Made by a program: the position numbers and the translations under genes. Below, one piece after another: positions 1-7,869 of a stretch of 52,265 bases of DNA. The number at the start of each line of letters is the position of its first letter. The first letter of the stretch is position 1. This stretch comes from Bacteroidota bacterium (GTDB lineage: Bacteria > Bacteroidota > Bacteroidia > Chitinophagales > Chitinophagaceae). The stretch spans positions 1 through 52,265 of the forward strand of contig JAFDXI010000056.1 in the NCBI GenBank assembly GCA_018268035.1, given 5' to 3'. The notes beneath the pieces were generated by a model. That model made no database searches and was not told the origin of the DNA. It was given only the letters and a program-made list of their open reading frames with translations.

Positions 1-86
1 AAATTGATGATACAACTTCATAGGTTACCTTAGCTATCAAAAATTTTGATTTTTATTTTCGCTGCACTTAATATCATTTAATAAAT

Positions 87-683
87 ATGAAAATACTGAG
101 GCAAAATTTTTTATTAATGTTGTTTTGTTTCGTTGCAGCTTGTTCGTCATCAAAGAAAGGTGGCAATCCTGTTGTTGAAATGCGAACAAAATATGGTGAT
201 ATTGAAGTGGAATTATTTCCAAAACAAGCACCCATAACAGTGGCTGCATTTTTATCGTATATAGATTCTGGTTTTTATGATAAGGCGGCATTTTACAGGG
301 TTTTGAGAGATGATGAGCAACCTACTGATGCACCAAAATCGGAGTTGATACAGGGCGGTATCTGGCAAACTAATTATCAACTTGCAACTACCATTCCTGG
401 CATTCAACATGAGTCAACTCAAAAAACAAAAATCCTGCATAAGAATGGTACAATATCTTTAGCAAGAGGTGAACCGGGAACTGCCAACACAGAATTTTTT
501 ATTTGTGTTGGCGACCAGCCAGGCTTTGATTATGGCGGCGCTAATAATCCTGATGGACAAGGCTATGCAGCATTTGGAAGAGTGATAAAAGGTATGGATG
601 TTGTAAGAAAAATTTATGATGCCCCGGAAGTTGATGGAGTATTTAATCCGCTTATTTATATTTTTAAGATTAATAAATTATAA
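87..683 (+). CDS. Cyclophilin-type peptidyl-prolyl cis-trans isomerase, lipoprotein
   Basis: A 198-aa cyclophilin predicted to interconvert cis and trans X-Pro bonds during folding of exported proteins. The N-terminus has a lipoprotein signal with a VAAC lipobox (Cys19), so the enzyme should be anchored to a membrane in the envelope. The cyclophilin fold starts near residue 30 (KYGDIEVELFPKQAP). It continues through FYRVL, where the usual His of FHRV is Tyr but the catalytic Arg is kept, then GTISLARGEPGTANTEFFI and AAFGRVIKGMDVV. The domain is nearly complete in 198 aa. Its stop lies 27 nt from the convergent DUF4421 gene. Nothing in the upstream 86 nt clearly identifies a promoter. The family call is secure; the substrate is unknown. 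Confidence 0.9.
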   Translation: MKILRQNFLLMLFCFVAACSSSKKGGNPVVEMRTKYGDIEVELFPKQAPITVAAFLSYIDSGFYDKAAFYRVLRDDEQPTDAPKSELIQGGIWQTNYQLATTIPGIQHESTQKTKILHKNGTISLARGEPGTANTEFFICVGDQPGFDYGGANNPDGQGYAAFGRVIKGMDVVRKIYDAPEVDGVFNPLIYIFKINKL

Positions 684-710
684 ACAAAGCCTATTCATTA
701 AGTTGCGAAA

Positions 711-1745
711 CTATTCTTTGAAAATTAAATCAACTGGCTTTAATTTTTTCCTTAACCTTTCTCCTGTTGCAAATTTTTTTGATAGAATAAAACGGTAATT
801 GCCGGTGTGAAATGCATATTTGTCATCGGTTTTTTTACCGCTGAATGTGAGGCCATCTGCAATCCAGTTAGCGCTTATATTCCAGGTGCGGCTGTTATAT
901 CCTGCAGCCAGCCTGAACCTTGTATCCAGGTTCAGTGAGAACTTATTTGCAGCATCATTCCCGGTGTGTTCTGTTGCAAAACTGAAGTTGACATTTCCCG
1001 TGAGTGATCCTGTGATAAATAAATGTTGAAATGCAACGGCTGTGTAGGCATAGCCAATGCCCGGGCCAATGCTGAAATAATTGATCTTGTCAATTCCGAC
1101 TTGCGTGTAATTATTGCCAATGGATTTGGGCACGAGGCTGCTGTCGGCACGCACCACCCCATAATACATTTCAGCACCCGCCAGTAAGGTGCCGGCCGAT
1201 TTTTTCTGCCATTCATTTTGGATGAGCGCTGCCCGGTATGAAAATTTTTTATTATTAAACACCTTGTAATGCGACAATCCGACAAGCGTTACATTCATAT
1301 CCGGCCTGTAATAGTAATTGGTATTTGGCAGCGCTGCAAATCCTTCCGGTGCCAGGTGATAGCCTGTATAAAACTGGCCATAAAAATCTGTAACCCATTT
1401 TGGCGTGTAAAAATGCCCCTGCAAATCGAGGTACTTTGTTTTGCCTTTGTCATCATCCTGGTTTAAAAAACCAAAACCGTAAGCCAGGTTGAGGGAGAAA
1501 TTATGATAGGTGGCGCCCAAGCCCATATTCAATGTGGTATTGGGTGTATAATGCAGGTCCCTTGATGTTTTGCTTTTGATATAAAATGAAGTGTATTTCT
1601 GAGAAAAATAATACCGCCCGGTTATGCTCTCCGGAAAATAAACATAATATGTTGTATCATTACCACGTTTACCTTGCCCGAGTACAGATGGTGCTGCAAA
1701 AACAGAAGCAAGCAATATGAAAATTAAAACAGCTTTAGTTGACAT
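711..1745 (-). CDS. DUF4421 family outer-membrane-like protein
   Basis: A 344-aa exported protein with a Sec signal peptide (MSTKAVLIFILLASVFAAPSV, cut likely after VLGQ). The rest alternates short aromatic-rich strands with glycines (GLGATYHNFSLNLAYGFGF, FSIGPGIGYAYTAVAFQHLF), the pattern of an outer-membrane beta-barrel. It ends with positively charged strands (GNYRFILSKKF, GERLRKKLKP). I recognise the overall pattern as the Bacteroidota DUF4421 family, which has no assigned function. The gene is convergent with the cyclophilin gene and divergent from the oxidoreductase at 1918. It could alternatively be described simply as a porin-like barrel; no ligand can be inferred. Confidence 0.7.
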   Translation of the reverse strand: MSTKAVLIFILLASVFAAPSVLGQGKRGNDTTYYVYFPESITGRYYFSQKYTSFYIKSKTSRDLHYTPNTTLNMGLGATYHNFSLNLAYGFGFLNQDDDKGKTKYLDLQGHFYTPKWVTDFYGQFYTGYHLAPEGFAALPNTNYYYRPDMNVTLVGLSHYKVFNNKKFSYRAALIQNEWQKKSAGTLLAGAEMYYGVVRADSSLVPKSIGNNYTQVGIDKINYFSIGPGIGYAYTAVAFQHLFITGSLTGNVNFSFATEHTGNDAANKFSLNLDTRFRLAAGYNSRTWNISANWIADGLTFSGKKTDDKYAFHTGNYRFILSKKFATGERLRKKLKPVDLIFKE

Positions 1746-1917
1746 AAATTTGTTGGCGTGTCTTTTCTTATAAGGAAACCCAATTCAAAACATTTTTTTG
1801 CCGGATAAATATAGTGATATGTGCCCTTGTTGAATAAACGTTTTAACTGATCATATTATCATTTCAATTTATACTACCTTTAATTGGATTGTATGATCAA
1901 AATAAAATGTAACAATT

Positions 1918-2997
1918 TTGAAGCGGATAATTAAAACAGGAATAATAGGTTTTGGAGTAGGTGGTAATACTTTTCATGCTCCAATAATTGCCACCACTGA
2001 AGGTTTTGAAATTACAAGGATCAGAGCGAGAAAAGAAAATGAAATTAAGCTTGCAAGAGAGCGTTACCCCGATGCACTCATTACTGATCAATCTGATATT
2101 ATCATCAATGATCCTGCAATAGATTTAGTTGTAATAGCTACACCCAACAGTTCTCATCATCCTCTGGCAAAACAAGCTATGTTAGCGGGTAAGGATGTAG
2201 TAGTGGATAAACCATTTACCATTACTACTGAAGAAGCGGATGACCTGATTGCAATTGCGAAACAAACAGGAAGGGTTTTATCTGTGCATCATAACCGCAG
2301 GTACGATAGTGATTTTAAAACCATCAAAAATATCATTGATGCAAAACTTTTGGGAAGACTCATAGAATTTGAAAGTCATTATGACCGTTTCAGAAATTAT
2401 TTAAGGCCAGGTGCATGGCGTGAAAACGATGAAGCCGGCGCTGGCATATTATATGATCTTGGCTCACATCTTATTGATCAGCCCTTGTTTTTATTTGGCT
2501 TTCCTCAAGCAATTACAGCAGATATCCGAATACAAAGAGCTGATGCGAAAGCGACAGATAATTTTGAATTGATTTTGCATTATCCCGGGTTAAAAGTTAC
2601 GCTTAAAGCAGGCATGCTGGTAAGCCAGCCTTTGCCCCGTTATATTTTATTAGGCGATAAAGGCAGTTTTGTTAAGTATGGCCTTGATGTGCAGGAAATG
2701 GCTTTGAAATCAGGATTGACACCGTTTACTAAAAATGACTGGGGCTTAGAACCGGAAAGTGTTTGGGGCAATCTTGTTACTGTAATAAATGGCGTACAAT
2801 TTTCAGGGAAAATACAAAGCGAAACCGGTGATTATCGTGGGTATTATTCAAATGTTTATGAGTCCATCGTAAATGGTGCTACGTTAGATATAAGTGCAAC
2901 TCATGCCCGTAATATAATCAGGGTGATTGGACTTGCAATACAAAGCCATCAGGAAAAAAGAACTGTGGATTGTAACAATGAATTTATTGCTGAATAA
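1918..2997 (+). CDS. Gfo/Idh/MocA family NAD(P)-dependent oxidoreductase
   Basis: A 359-aa dehydrogenase of the Gfo/Idh/MocA type, which oxidises sugars, inositols or related polyols with NAD(P). Residues 7-20 form the Rossmann nucleotide loop (GIIGFGVGGNTFH). VVIATPNSSHH and the DKPF motif (Asp97-Lys98-Pro99, equivalent to the family EKP) follow. The C-terminal alpha/beta domain carries YDLGSHLIDQPLFLFG with the expected active-site His/Asp. It resembles the YdgJ/scyllo-inositol dehydrogenase branch. No ATG is available near the domain start, so the start is the TTG at 1918. A TACCTTTA sequence upstream (about 1875) may be a -7 element. AMP nucleosidase follows 25 nt downstream on the same strand. 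The substrate is unknown. Confidence 0.88.
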   Translation: MKRIIKTGIIGFGVGGNTFHAPIIATTEGFEITRIRARKENEIKLARERYPDALITDQSDIIINDPAIDLVVIATPNSSHHPLAKQAMLAGKDVVVDKPFTITTEEADDLIAIAKQTGRVLSVHHNRRYDSDFKTIKNIIDAKLLGRLIEFESHYDRFRNYLRPGAWRENDEAGAGILYDLGSHLIDQPLFLFGFPQAITADIRIQRADAKATDNFELILHYPGLKVTLKAGMLVSQPLPRYILLGDKGSFVKYGLDVQEMALKSGLTPFTKNDWGLEPESVWGNLVTVINGVQFSGKIQSETGDYRGYYSNVYESIVNGATLDISATHARNIIRVIGLAIQSHQEKRTVDCNNEFIAE

Positions 2998-3022
2998 GTT
3001 TTAATAATTAATAGTTGAATTT

Positions 3023-3793
3023 ATGATTTCGAAACAGCAGATTATTGAAGACTGGTTGCCCCGCTACACAGGAGAAAAATTAGAGAATTTCGGTAAGTAT
3101 ATTTTGCTAACCAATTTTCATCATTATGTGGAAATGTTTGGTGAGATATTTAATAAGGATGTTGTTGATCACAATAAACCTTTTCAATGTATTACTGCCG
3201 GGGATATTTCAATTATCAATTTTGGGATGGGGTCGCCACAGGCTGCAACCATCATGGATCTTTTAGCTGCAGTTGACCCAAAGGCTGTTTTGTTTTTGGG
3301 AAAATGTGGTGGGCTGAAAAAACGGAATAAACTCGGTGATTTTATTTTACCAATTGCTGCTATCAGGGGTGAGGGTACTTCAAATGATTACTTCCCCACT
3401 GAAGTGCCGGCATTGCCTGCTTTTGCTTTGCAAAAAGCAATTTCTACAACAATAAGAAAATATAAAACAGATTATTGGACGGGCACTGTATATACCACTA
3501 ACAGACGTGTGTGGGAACATGATGAAGAATTTAAAAAATATCTTTCACGCATCCGGGCTTATGCAATTGATATGGAAACTGCTACGATTTTTACAGTAGG
3601 ATTTTATAATAAAATACCAACAGGCGCTTTGTTGCTGGTGAGTGACAGGCCTATGATTGCTGAAGGTGTTAAGACTGCAGTCACTGATAAAAAAGTTACA
3701 GAACAATATGCAGAAAAACATTTGCGGATTGGTATTGATTCATTAATGCAGATCATCAATAAAGCAGAAACGGTGAGGCATTTGCGCTTTTAA
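3023..3793 (+). CDS. amn: AMP nucleosidase
   Basis: A 256-aa member of the nucleoside phosphorylase/uridine phosphorylase superfamily, of the short form found in Bacteroidota. It is predicted to hydrolyse AMP to adenine and ribose 5-phosphate in the cytoplasm. Recognisable parts are NFGMGSPQAATIMDLLAAV, the phosphate/ribose-binding region VLFLGKCGGLKK, the IRGEGTSNDYFP loop, and AIDMETATIFTVGFYNKIP with the Glu of the MET/ME purine-ribose motif, then LLLVSDRPM. This form lacks the N-terminal regulatory domain of the enterobacterial enzyme, so its length is normal for the phylum. It follows the oxidoreductase by 25 nt and may be co-transcribed. The exact nucleoside specificity cannot be proven by eye. 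Confidence 0.85.
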   Translation: MISKQQIIEDWLPRYTGEKLENFGKYILLTNFHHYVEMFGEIFNKDVVDHNKPFQCITAGDISIINFGMGSPQAATIMDLLAAVDPKAVLFLGKCGGLKKRNKLGDFILPIAAIRGEGTSNDYFPTEVPALPAFALQKAISTTIRKYKTDYWTGTVYTTNRRVWEHDEEFKKYLSRIRAYAIDMETATIFTVGFYNKIPTGALLLVSDRPMIAEGVKTAVTDKKVTEQYAEKHLRIGIDSLMQIINKAETVRHLRF

Positions 3794-3819
3794 AATTTTA
3801 AATACTAAAACAAAAATTT

Positions 3820-4281
3820 ATGAGAAAAATTTCAACCGTTATTTTTTGCTGGATAATCATGCTTGGATGTAATTCAAATGGATTCAATAATGAACAACGA
3901 AACAACAACCAGATAACAGGCACCTGGCAACTTATTTCGGGAACACTTATTGAAAAAAATAATACTACGGTTACTGACTATACACTGGGCAAATCTTTTA
4001 TCAAAATAATCAATGCGACACATTTTGCATTCATGGGACATGATTTGAACAAAGGAAAAGATTCAACTGCATTTTATTCCTCAGGTGGTGGCAGGTATGA
4101 TTTAAAAGATTCATCTTATACCGAACATCTTGAATATTGTAACGACAGGCAGTGGGAGGGGAACAGTTTTGATTTTATTATCCATATCAATAATGACACT
4201 TTGGTGCAACAAGGTGTTGAAAAGATTGACAGCCTCGGCATAAACAGGATAAATATTGAAAAGTATGTACGGTTGAAATAG
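3820..4281 (+). CDS. Small lipoprotein, lipocalin-like
   Basis: A 153-aa predicted lipoprotein. The signal MRKISTVIFCWIIMLGCNSN has an MLGC lipobox (Cys17). The mature part begins ITGTWQLISGTLIE, the GxW start of lipocalin-like small barrels. It continues with short strands (KSFIKIINATHFAFMG, GGGRYDLKDSSYTEHLEY, NSFDFIIHINNDTLVQQG) and ends NIEKYVRLK, again typical of Bacteroidota lipocalin-like domains. It sits 26 nt after AMP nucleosidase and is probably the last gene of that run. A binding role is only an inference from the fold. Confidence 0.65.
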   Translation: MRKISTVIFCWIIMLGCNSNGFNNEQRNNNQITGTWQLISGTLIEKNNTTVTDYTLGKSFIKIINATHFAFMGHDLNKGKDSTAFYSSGGGRYDLKDSSYTEHLEYCNDRQWEGNSFDFIIHINNDTLVQQGVEKIDSLGINRINIEKYVRLK

Positions 4282-4395
4282 GAGTATTAAAATATTTACT
4301 TCATCTCCAAACCATTTTATTTCACACAGTTTTACTTTTGTAATTTCATTTTGGAGTATTGAATATTGCATAAATTCGTTGGGAAATTAAAAATA

Positions 4396-4426
4396 TTTGG
4401 AGATAGTTTCCAAACCCTTACTTTTG
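4396..4426 (+). promoter_or_regulatory. Consensus Bacteroidota promoter for tRNA-Pro
   Basis: A TTTG at 4396-4399 (-33 element) is followed after exactly 19 bp by TACTTTTG at 4419-4426. The latter is a perfect TAnnTTTG -7 element. Predicted transcription starts near 4432, giving a leader of about 30 nt before the tRNA at 4463. A second TACTTTTG at 4333-4340 has no TTG at the right distance. Confidence 0.72.
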
Positions 4427-4462
4427 CAACCCTTTCAGTAAACAAGTTATATACTGAAAAAA

Positions 4463-4536
4463 CGGGAGGTAGTTCAGCCCGGTAGAATACCTGGTTTGGG
4501 ACCAGGGGGTCGCAGGTTCGAATCCTGTCCTCCCGA
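4463..4536 (+). tRNA. tRNA-Pro(TGG)
   Basis: A complete 74-nt cloverleaf. The acceptor stem CGGGAGG (4463-4469) pairs with CCTCCCG (4529-4535), with discriminator A4536. The anticodon arm is CCTGG-TTTGGGA-CCAGG, whose loop gives anticodon TGG (reads CCA proline codons). The T arm is GCAGG-TTCGAAT-CCTGT. The CCA end is not fully encoded. The gene lies between a consensus promoter and a terminator, so it is probably a monocistronic transcript. Confidence 0.96.
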
Positions 4537-4557
4537 CATTTGTTAGATTATTTTTTT

Positions 4558-4586
4558 GCCTGTTAATATTTAGCAGGCTTTTTTTT
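4558..4586 (+). terminator. Rho-independent terminator after tRNA-Pro
   Basis: GCCTGT (4558-4563) pairs with GCAGGC (4573-4578, including one G-T pair) around a 9-nt AT loop. An eight-T run follows immediately. It lies 22 nt beyond the tRNA end. Confidence 0.85.
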
Positions 4587-4765
4587 GCCTTTTTTTTAAA
4601 AAAAAAACCACACAGGTTTTCTTTCCATTGTATTATTTCAGGATGCAATTATTGAAGTCACTGTTTAAAAAAAACTAAATGCAAATTGTTTATTGGTAAG
4701 TTATGTATGTGCAATTCATTTTCCATCTGGAATAATTTATGTTGTATCAATACAAAATTTATATT

Positions 4766-5248
4766 ATGACAGTCAATAGTTTTTTAAAAAGGTATTTTTT
4801 AAAAGGTTTGTTTGCAGCAGCCATGTACTGCATTGGTGTTGTTTTATTTTTGATCAAAGAAGACTACACATCTATGTGGCTATTGTATGTAGGTAATGCT
4901 TTATTCCTGGCAAGTATAGCGGGCATATTGTACATGCATTATCGGAAACTTCATTTTGAAGGACCAGTAGTGGAAGAAACAATTTCAGGGTACATTCTTA
5001 CACTGACCGGTACAGTATTATCAGTGATTCTCTCTGCTATCCTGTATCTTTTATTTGAGTTTGTTTTCAGGGGTGGAAAGGGTGAAGCAATAAGTAGTGC
5101 ACCTGCAGGTTTGTCTGCGGATAATTTTAATGGAATGTTGGTCGTGCTTTTTATGACTGCAGTGATATGTAATACTACAGCAGGATTTTTTGCTTCGTTA
5201 TTTACTGCTGTTGATACTTCAAGAAGATGGGCAGGTGATTATGACTGA
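4766..5248 (+). CDS. Four-helix integral membrane protein, unknown function
   Basis: A protein of 160 aa from the ATG at 4766. An ATG at 4739 would add MLYQYKIYI; I prefer the internal start because MTVNSFLKRYFLKG gives a clean basic N-terminus before helix 1. Four hydrophobic segments are visible: GLFAAAMYCIGVVLFLI, MWLLYVGNALFLASIAGI, a long one around YILTLTGTVLSVILSAILYL, and MLVVLFMTAVICNTTAGFF. A soluble loop between helices 3 and 4 contains GGKGEAISSAPAG. I recognise no family. It stands alone between the tRNA terminator and the repeat element. Confidence 0.6.
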   Translation: MTVNSFLKRYFLKGLFAAAMYCIGVVLFLIKEDYTSMWLLYVGNALFLASIAGILYMHYRKLHFEGPVVEETISGYILTLTGTVLSVILSAILYLLFEFVFRGGKGEAISSAPAGLSADNFNGMLVVLFMTAVICNTTAGFFASLFTAVDTSRRWAGDYD

Positions 5249-5443
5249 TGTTATAAAGTGTAAATAATATTCTACAATTATTTTAATGTGTAGAGTGCTG
5301 GTTTTTGTTTGATTCAACAGTTAACAGAATTTTTATGCACATCAAAAAAGATTCATCACACTGAAAGTTTTTATTAAGAAAAAATGTTGATAAGCTTTCT
5401 TCTACCTGATAAATTATCTGTTGAAATATTAAAATAAATAATA

Positions 5444-5559
5444 GTTGTCCGACTAAATATGAAACCCTTTGCTTTTCAAGACCACAACCGCCTATGGCGG
5501 ACTTGGAACCCTTACTGGCAAAGGGTTTCAGTTATTTTTAATAATTTTAATCGGACAAC
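5444..5559. repeat. Nested inverted-repeat element, MITE-like
   Basis: This lies in the gene-free stretch 5249-5612. Outer arms GTTGTCCGACTAAA (5444-5457) and TTTAATCGGACAAC (5546-5559) match as 14-bp inverted repeats with one mismatch. Inside, GAAACCCTTTGC (5461-5472) is the exact complement of 5518-5529. Deeper, TTTCAAG/CTTGGAA pair with one wobble, and CCGCC-TAT-GGCGG (5488-5500) forms the tip. The same 12-mer, AAAATAAATAAT, occurs at 5431-5442 and 5564-5575 just outside the element and could be a target duplication, though it is low-complexity. There is no ORF inside. The rest of the 5249-5612 gap shows no gene. Confidence 0.7.
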
Positions 5560-5612
5560 AATGAAAATAAATAATTGTAAACTTTCCCTGCATATATATA
5601 TGGCATCAGGCA

Positions 5613-6899
5613 TTAAAACATTTTAAATCTTTCAAAACAGGATTTTTCAAGTGCTTCTCTGTCATCAGGGTGGGCAATATTGATTAATGCTTTAGCACGT
5701 TGCTTAAGATTCTTGCCGTATAAATATGCAATGCCATATTCTGTGACAACATAGTGCACATGTGCCCTGGTGGTAACAACTCCTGCACCAGGTTTTAATA
5801 CAGGTACAATGCGGCTTATGCCTTTTGTAGTACGTGAAGGGATGGCAATAATTGGTTTGCCACCATCACTTAATGCTGCACCACGCATAAAATCCATTTG
5901 CCCGCCTACACCTGAATATTGAAGTGTTCCTATTGAGTCACTACACACCTGTCCGGTAATATCAATTTCTATCGCACTATTGATGGCAACCATTTTAGTG
6001 TTGCGCCTGATAACGTGCGGATCATTTACATAATTGATGACGAGAAAAACAAAGGAAGGATTATCATTCACATAATCATATAATTTTTTTGTTCCTAATG
6101 CAAATGATGAAACAGTTTTATTGGGATGTATCCTTTTGCATTTATTGTTGATGACATCTTTTTCCAATAACTCAATAATGCCATCAGAACACATTTCTGT
6201 ATGTACGCCCAGGTCTTTATGATTGTGCAATGATCCTAACACAGCATCAGGAATTGCACCTATGCCCATCTGTAAAGTGCTTTTATCATCAATCAATTCT
6301 GCTACAAGACCACCAATCTTTTTTGTTTCAGGGCCACATTTTTCGCTGAAGTTAGCAGTATGCAATTCATCTTCACAATAAACCATTGCAGTAAAACGGC
6401 TGCAATGTATCATGCCATCGCCGTGTGTACGTGGTACATTGGGATTAACCTGCGCTATGATATATTTTGCATTGTCAACAGCACTACGTGCAATATCAAC
6501 TGAAACACCCAATGAACAATAACCATGTGCGTCAGGTGTGGACACATGCACAATTGCTACATCAATCGGTAAAATATTTTGTTGGAATAAAATGGGTATT
6601 TCACTTAGGAAAACAGGAACATAATCAGCATACCCATCGTTTACTGCTCTGCGCAATGATGACGAAACAAATAGTGAATTAAGATGGAAACTGTCTTTAT
6701 ATTCAGGTTTGTCAATGTATAAATCACCATAAACACTGATGGAAACAACTTCCACATTGCTTAACCTGTATGCTTCTTCTGCAAGATATTTTAATAGATA
6801 TGATGGAGTGTGGGCACTGCCATGAACGAATACTCTTTGATTGGACTGAATGTGAGACAAAGCTTGTTTTACACTCACATAAATTGCCGGGTAACTCAT
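5613..6899 (-). CDS. Acetyl-CoA hydrolase/transferase family (4-hydroxybutyrate CoA-transferase-like)
   Basis: A 428-aa class I-type CoA-transferase predicted to move CoA between acetyl-CoA and short-chain acids, or to hydrolyse acyl-CoA, in the cytoplasm. The N-terminal half contains VAIVHVSTPDAHGYCSLGVS. The C-terminal half has AINSAIEIDITGQVCSDSIG, whose Glu is the expected CoA-thioester nucleophile, then YSGVGGQMDFMRGA (oxyanion glycine motif) and VVTEYGIAYLYGK. The length fits the family. An ATG at 6917 would add six residues, but the predicted -7 box spans 6915-6922, so the start at 6899 (MSYPAIYVS) is chosen. Its own Fnr-like promoter suggests induction without oxygen, consistent with a fermentative or acetate-handling role. 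Confidence 0.88.
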   Translation of the reverse strand: MSYPAIYVSVKQALSHIQSNQRVFVHGSAHTPSYLLKYLAEEAYRLSNVEVVSISVYGDLYIDKPEYKDSFHLNSLFVSSSLRRAVNDGYADYVPVFLSEIPILFQQNILPIDVAIVHVSTPDAHGYCSLGVSVDIARSAVDNAKYIIAQVNPNVPRTHGDGMIHCSRFTAMVYCEDELHTANFSEKCGPETKKIGGLVAELIDDKSTLQMGIGAIPDAVLGSLHNHKDLGVHTEMCSDGIIELLEKDVINNKCKRIHPNKTVSSFALGTKKLYDYVNDNPSFVFLVINYVNDPHVIRRNTKMVAINSAIEIDITGQVCSDSIGTLQYSGVGGQMDFMRGAALSDGGKPIIAIPSRTTKGISRIVPVLKPGAGVVTTRAHVHYVVTEYGIAYLYGKNLKQRAKALINIAHPDDREALEKSCFERFKMF

Positions 6900-6914
6900 C
6901 GTAAAAATTTTGTG

Positions 6915-6957
6915 CAAAGCTATTTTTAATTATAAAAAAATATATGATGCACATCAA
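6915..6957 (-). promoter_or_regulatory. Fnr-like box and -7 element of the CoA-transferase gene
   Basis: Read on the minus strand, TTGAT-GTGC-ATCAT (6957-6944) matches the Fnr consensus TTGAT-N4-ATCAA at 9 of 10 positions. Its centre lies 32 bp upstream of the centre of TAGCTTTG (6922-6915), a perfect TAnnTTTG -7 box. No TTG exists at the -33 position. The operator would centre near -40, the usual class II activator position. Confidence 0.65.
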
Positions 6958-7006
6958 AATTTTATAAATGATGAGTGATGTTTATCAGTAATTGTACAAT
7001 AAACTT

Positions 7007-7351
7007 TTATTTTTCCAGAACTTCTTTCAAGACTACAGCCTGGTTGTGCAATTCATCTTTTGCACTATACACCAACGTTACTTTTTTGTGTTGATGAACA
7101 AGCTTTGATAATTCTTCAAATGGTCCTGATTTGATTAATTCATCTGTATATTTTTTTTTGAAATCATTCCATTTCTCCGGTTCATGATTAAACCATTTAC
7201 GCAACTCATTGGATGGCGCTGCTTCTTTTATCCATGTATCCACATGCATATCATCTTTTTTGATACCGCGTGGCCACAACCTGTCAACAAGGATGCGATA
7301 ACCATCTGAACTTTCTTTTGGTTCGTAAGCCCTTTTAATCTGAATATTCAT
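7007..7351 (-). CDS. DUF488 family protein (YeaO-like)
   Basis: A 114-aa protein matching the DUF488/YeaO family pattern. It starts with IQIKRAYEPKESSDGYRILVDRLWPRGIKK, has WFNHEPEKWNDFKKKY in the middle, and ends with VTLVYSAKDELHNQAVVL. The family is cytosolic and uncharacterised, and members often sit next to heme or redox genes. The start codon lies 2 nt after the truncated hemoglobin stop, so the two are almost certainly translated from one message. Downstream, an 89-nt gap with its own promoter leads to the CoA-transferase. Confidence 0.85.
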   Translation of the reverse strand: MNIQIKRAYEPKESSDGYRILVDRLWPRGIKKDDMHVDTWIKEAAPSNELRKWFNHEPEKWNDFKKKYTDELIKSGPFEELSKLVHQHKKVTLVYSAKDELHNQAVVLKEVLEK

Positions 7352-7353
7352 AT

Positions 7354-7761
7354 TTACCTATGTTTAATTTTTATTGGTGATAAAATTTTATTTTCCATAA
7401 TAGCAGCAATGCCAGCCGCTTTTTCTTTAGCTGTATCAGCTCTTGAACCGGAAAATAATTCATCAACAGTCTGATTAAACAATTGTAACCACCGCAAAAA
7501 ATGTTCCTGTGTCAACGGGATTTTTTCATTAAGCCTTATATGTACCGGCATTGGGTTGCCATCATATTTTCCATTGAGAAAAATAACACTCTCCCAGAAA
7601 TCATACATTACAGGCAGATGTTTTTCCCAATTTACTTTGGCAATATCATTGAAAATAAAACCGATTACTTCGTCCTTTTTTACCTTATCATAAAACGTAT
7701 TGATAAGAAAAGGGATATCGGAAATGTTTTGTATATCTTGTTTCACTTTTTGTTCATTCAT
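7354..7761 (-). CDS. Group III truncated hemoglobin
   Basis: A 135-aa 2-on-2 globin of group III. Compared with the known Campylobacter member, the key positions appear present: Tyr24 (B10, in NTFYDKV), His48 (E7, in WEKHLP), the proximal His74 (F8, in MPVHIRL) and Trp91 (G8, in LRWLQLF). Such globins bind O2 or NO with high affinity and are linked to NO or low-oxygen metabolism in the cytoplasm. It is the first gene of a pair with DUF488, 108 nt downstream of nosY on the same strand. This places a heme gas-binding protein beside N2O reduction. A role in NO protection is an inference. Confidence 0.9.
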   Translation of the reverse strand: MNEQKVKQDIQNISDIPFLINTFYDKVKKDEVIGFIFNDIAKVNWEKHLPVMYDFWESVIFLNGKYDGNPMPVHIRLNEKIPLTQEHFLRWLQLFNQTVDELFSGSRADTAKEKAAGIAAIMENKILSPIKIKHR

Positions 7762-7869
7762 GCCTGCTGCATGTTTTCGTTTTGCAGATTACTTTTTTAA
7801 AAATATAACTGCAAATTAAAAACAATATTATGTCCAAAATGTGATTGCAACTATAGTGAGTCCAGGATT

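Noticed and set aside
4418-4648. 76-aa minus-strand ORF containing GRTGFEPATPWSQTR
   Set aside because: It is the antisense reading of tRNA-Pro and its terminator. This peptide is a well-known false protein created over tRNA genes.
7842-7855. Possible Fnr box upstream of the truncated hemoglobin (TGAT-TGCA-ACTA)
   Set aside because: Only about 6 of 10 consensus positions match and the nearby -7 candidate is imperfect, so it is not better than chance in AT-rich DNA.
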